Program-made: the position numbers and the translations under genes
In this document: positions 62,663 to 64,000 of the stretch, piece after piece
Position numbering within the stretch: position 1 is the stretch's first letter
Layout of the letters: each line of letters starts with the position of its first letter
The notes under the pieces: model-generated
Databases searched by the model: none
Told to the model about the DNA's origin: nothing
Seen by the model: the letters and a program-made list of their open reading frames with translations, nothing else
Source of the DNA: Volvox africanus
Lineage: Eukaryota; Chlorophyta; Chlorophyceae; Chlamydomonadales; Volvocaceae
Direction: 5' to 3'
Assembly (NCBI GenBank): GCA_030268105.1
Contig: BSDZ01000086.1
Location: forward strand, 4,604,501-4,668,500
Length of the DNA: 64,000 bases

Positions 62663-64000
62663 CCATTCACGCCTATATCCTCCACCACAATTGCTCTGTC
62701 AATTGCTCCACGCACCGCCTCGTCCTGTGCCCACAAACGCGACTGACTCGCTTTTCGGGTTTCCTACATCCATCCGCCTTTCGAACGCCAGCAATTGGGC
62801 GCTCACTCTTGTCTAAGTCAGCAAAGCGGCCGGCCCCTCACTGGAACGTATTACTTGCTCTGACAGTCTTTCATATACGAGAGTCGCTCACATTCCAACA
62901 CCCCCCGTGAGTGACACTCCGTCGATTCTCACGATCTACCCCTTACTGCCTCGTCCCTGCAACCCTGCCCTGGTCCACAGCCGCGTACTTGCGCTCGGGG
63001 CACATAACCTGTGAAAAGTCAGCAAAGCGCCCCTCCCTGGGCCGTATAACTAGCTCTGACATTCATTCGTATATTAGTGTTGCTCACATTCCAACAACGC
63101 TTAACCTGATACTTTCAGAGTTGTAACTATCATTCCAAACCTATTTGTATGTCCTACCAGCAGGTTATCTCCCTCTCAGTTACTGGCTGACCTGCCTGCA
63201 CCATGTCCGTGAACATTTGTAAGGAATTTTCCTAACTTGCGCCAAATAGATCGGCAGCGCTTCGTCTTGTTTCATTTTCAACGCATATATCTCTGCAATA
63301 AGTTGTGAATTTCATGCATCACTATTGGCGGCAAAAAAAGCTCCGATCCTGTCCCAGCCTCCTTTTGCATTCACCGCAGCCAGGTGATAGTCCTGAACGT
63401 TTTCGAGCATTATGGTCTTGACTTTGTGTAAAAGCCAGCAAAGCCCCTCAATGGGCCGTATTACTTGCTCTGTCATTCATTCGTATATGAGTGTTGCTCT
63501 TACTCGTGCGCTCGGGAATCATTCGTTCGTATATGAGTGCTCTTCACATTCCAACACCAATAGTCAAAAATTTGTATAACAAAAAGTGGAAATGATAAAA
63601 AATAAATTAGAATATGATACAAAAATGCAATGAAACAAACAAGAGTGGCAAAATGTTCAAAGGCTTATTCAGCCGGCAGCATTATGATTTATGTACTGAC
63701 GAAAATTTAAACATTCATCTAAAGAGCAATAATCATCGGCCAGATTGAAATCGTGTTATCACAAAAGAGTGCTCACATTTAAAACAAGCAACTCAAAGAC
63801 ATTGCAATGAGTAAAACACACAAAAGAGTCAATATGCTAAACAACAACTTCAAAACTTTGAAAAGCAGGGTAAATGATGAGAAGCAGTTTCACCATTACG
63901 ATTTCTGTTTAGACGTTTAGACTTAAATTGTCATGTGAAGAAATAGTCAATGGCCATATGAAACTCCTTTAAATTGAGTATAAGCAACTGAAATGCAATG

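Larger units (their letters stand above)
29971..64000. repeat. Satellite array 2 (2705-bp macrosatellite, 12 full units plus a partial)
   Basis: Taking CCTGCACCATG as phase, units start at 29971, 32675, 35380, 38489, 41229, 43934, 46639, 49344, 52049, 55081, 57786, 60491 and 63195 (partial). Spacing is 2705 bp except 2704 (first and twelfth), 3109 (third, TRIM insertion), 2740 (fourth, telomere-like tract) and 3032 (ninth, TRIM insertion). Units differ by only scattered single bases. Plus-strand order in a unit: 232 bp of unassigned sequence, an LTR remnant, about 550 bp of AT-rich sequence with an internal duplication, the minus-strand Copia fragment, an old minus-strand TRIM, then about 98 bp of unassigned sequence. 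The array runs off the right edge. Confidence 0.95.

Noticed and set aside
30188..63126. Plus-strand frames of 60-122 codons in each array-2 unit
   Set aside because: They overlap the minus-strand Copia fragment or the LTR remnants and show no family motifs. They are shadows.

Overview
The window is eukaryotic and almost entirely repetitive. There is no host gene, rRNA or intact tRNA. Mobile-element content (a chromodomain-bearing Ty3/gypsy element, Copia remnants, miniature LTR elements) and one degenerate telomere-like tract dominated by TTTTAGGG with TTTAGGG variants fit a plant or alga-like genome (TTTTAGGG is known from chlamydomonad green algae, TTTAGGG from land plants and several protists). 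The host cannot be named from this sequence, and the telomere clue is weak because the tract is short and irregular.

Region 1 (1-22500) is satellite array 1: about 33 head-to-tail units of 720 or 726 bp, with seven short units of about 506 bp. Each long unit carries two solo LTRs of one small LTR family, each still flanked by its own 5-bp target-site duplication (AGCAG and ATAAG). The short units are explained by recombination between these two LTRs. Shared single-base markers define at least four successive higher-order repeats (1446, 1440, 2452 and 1440 bp).

Region 2 (22501-29970) is one complete 7470-bp chromovirus (Ty3/gypsy): two 825-bp LTRs differing at 3 sites, a TGGTATCGAG primer-binding site, gag, a single in-frame UAG, pol (protease, reverse transcriptase, RNase H, integrase, GPY/F motif, chromodomain) and a polypurine tract. 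It lies exactly between the two arrays and has no target-site duplication: its left flank is array 1 and its right flank is array 2.

Region 3 (29971-64000) is satellite array 2: twelve full units and one partial unit of a 2705-bp macrosatellite. On the minus strand each unit holds a decayed Copia gag-protease-pre-integrase fragment, an old miniature LTR element (TRIM) and a further LTR remnant of the same family as the solo LTRs in array 1. Three units were hit later: a 399-bp TRIM with TSD AAAAG (35620-36018), a 96-bp telomere-like tract replacing 61 bp (38645-38740), and a 322-bp TRIM with TSD TATAT (52145-52466), which is the best full-length representative of the LTR family found in both arrays.

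Taken together, the locus looks like satellite DNA built from and reshaped by short LTR elements: insertion, solo-LTR formation, amplification, LTR-LTR recombination and gene conversion, then further insertion. The many open frames inside the arrays are by-products of the repeats and are not annotated as genes.
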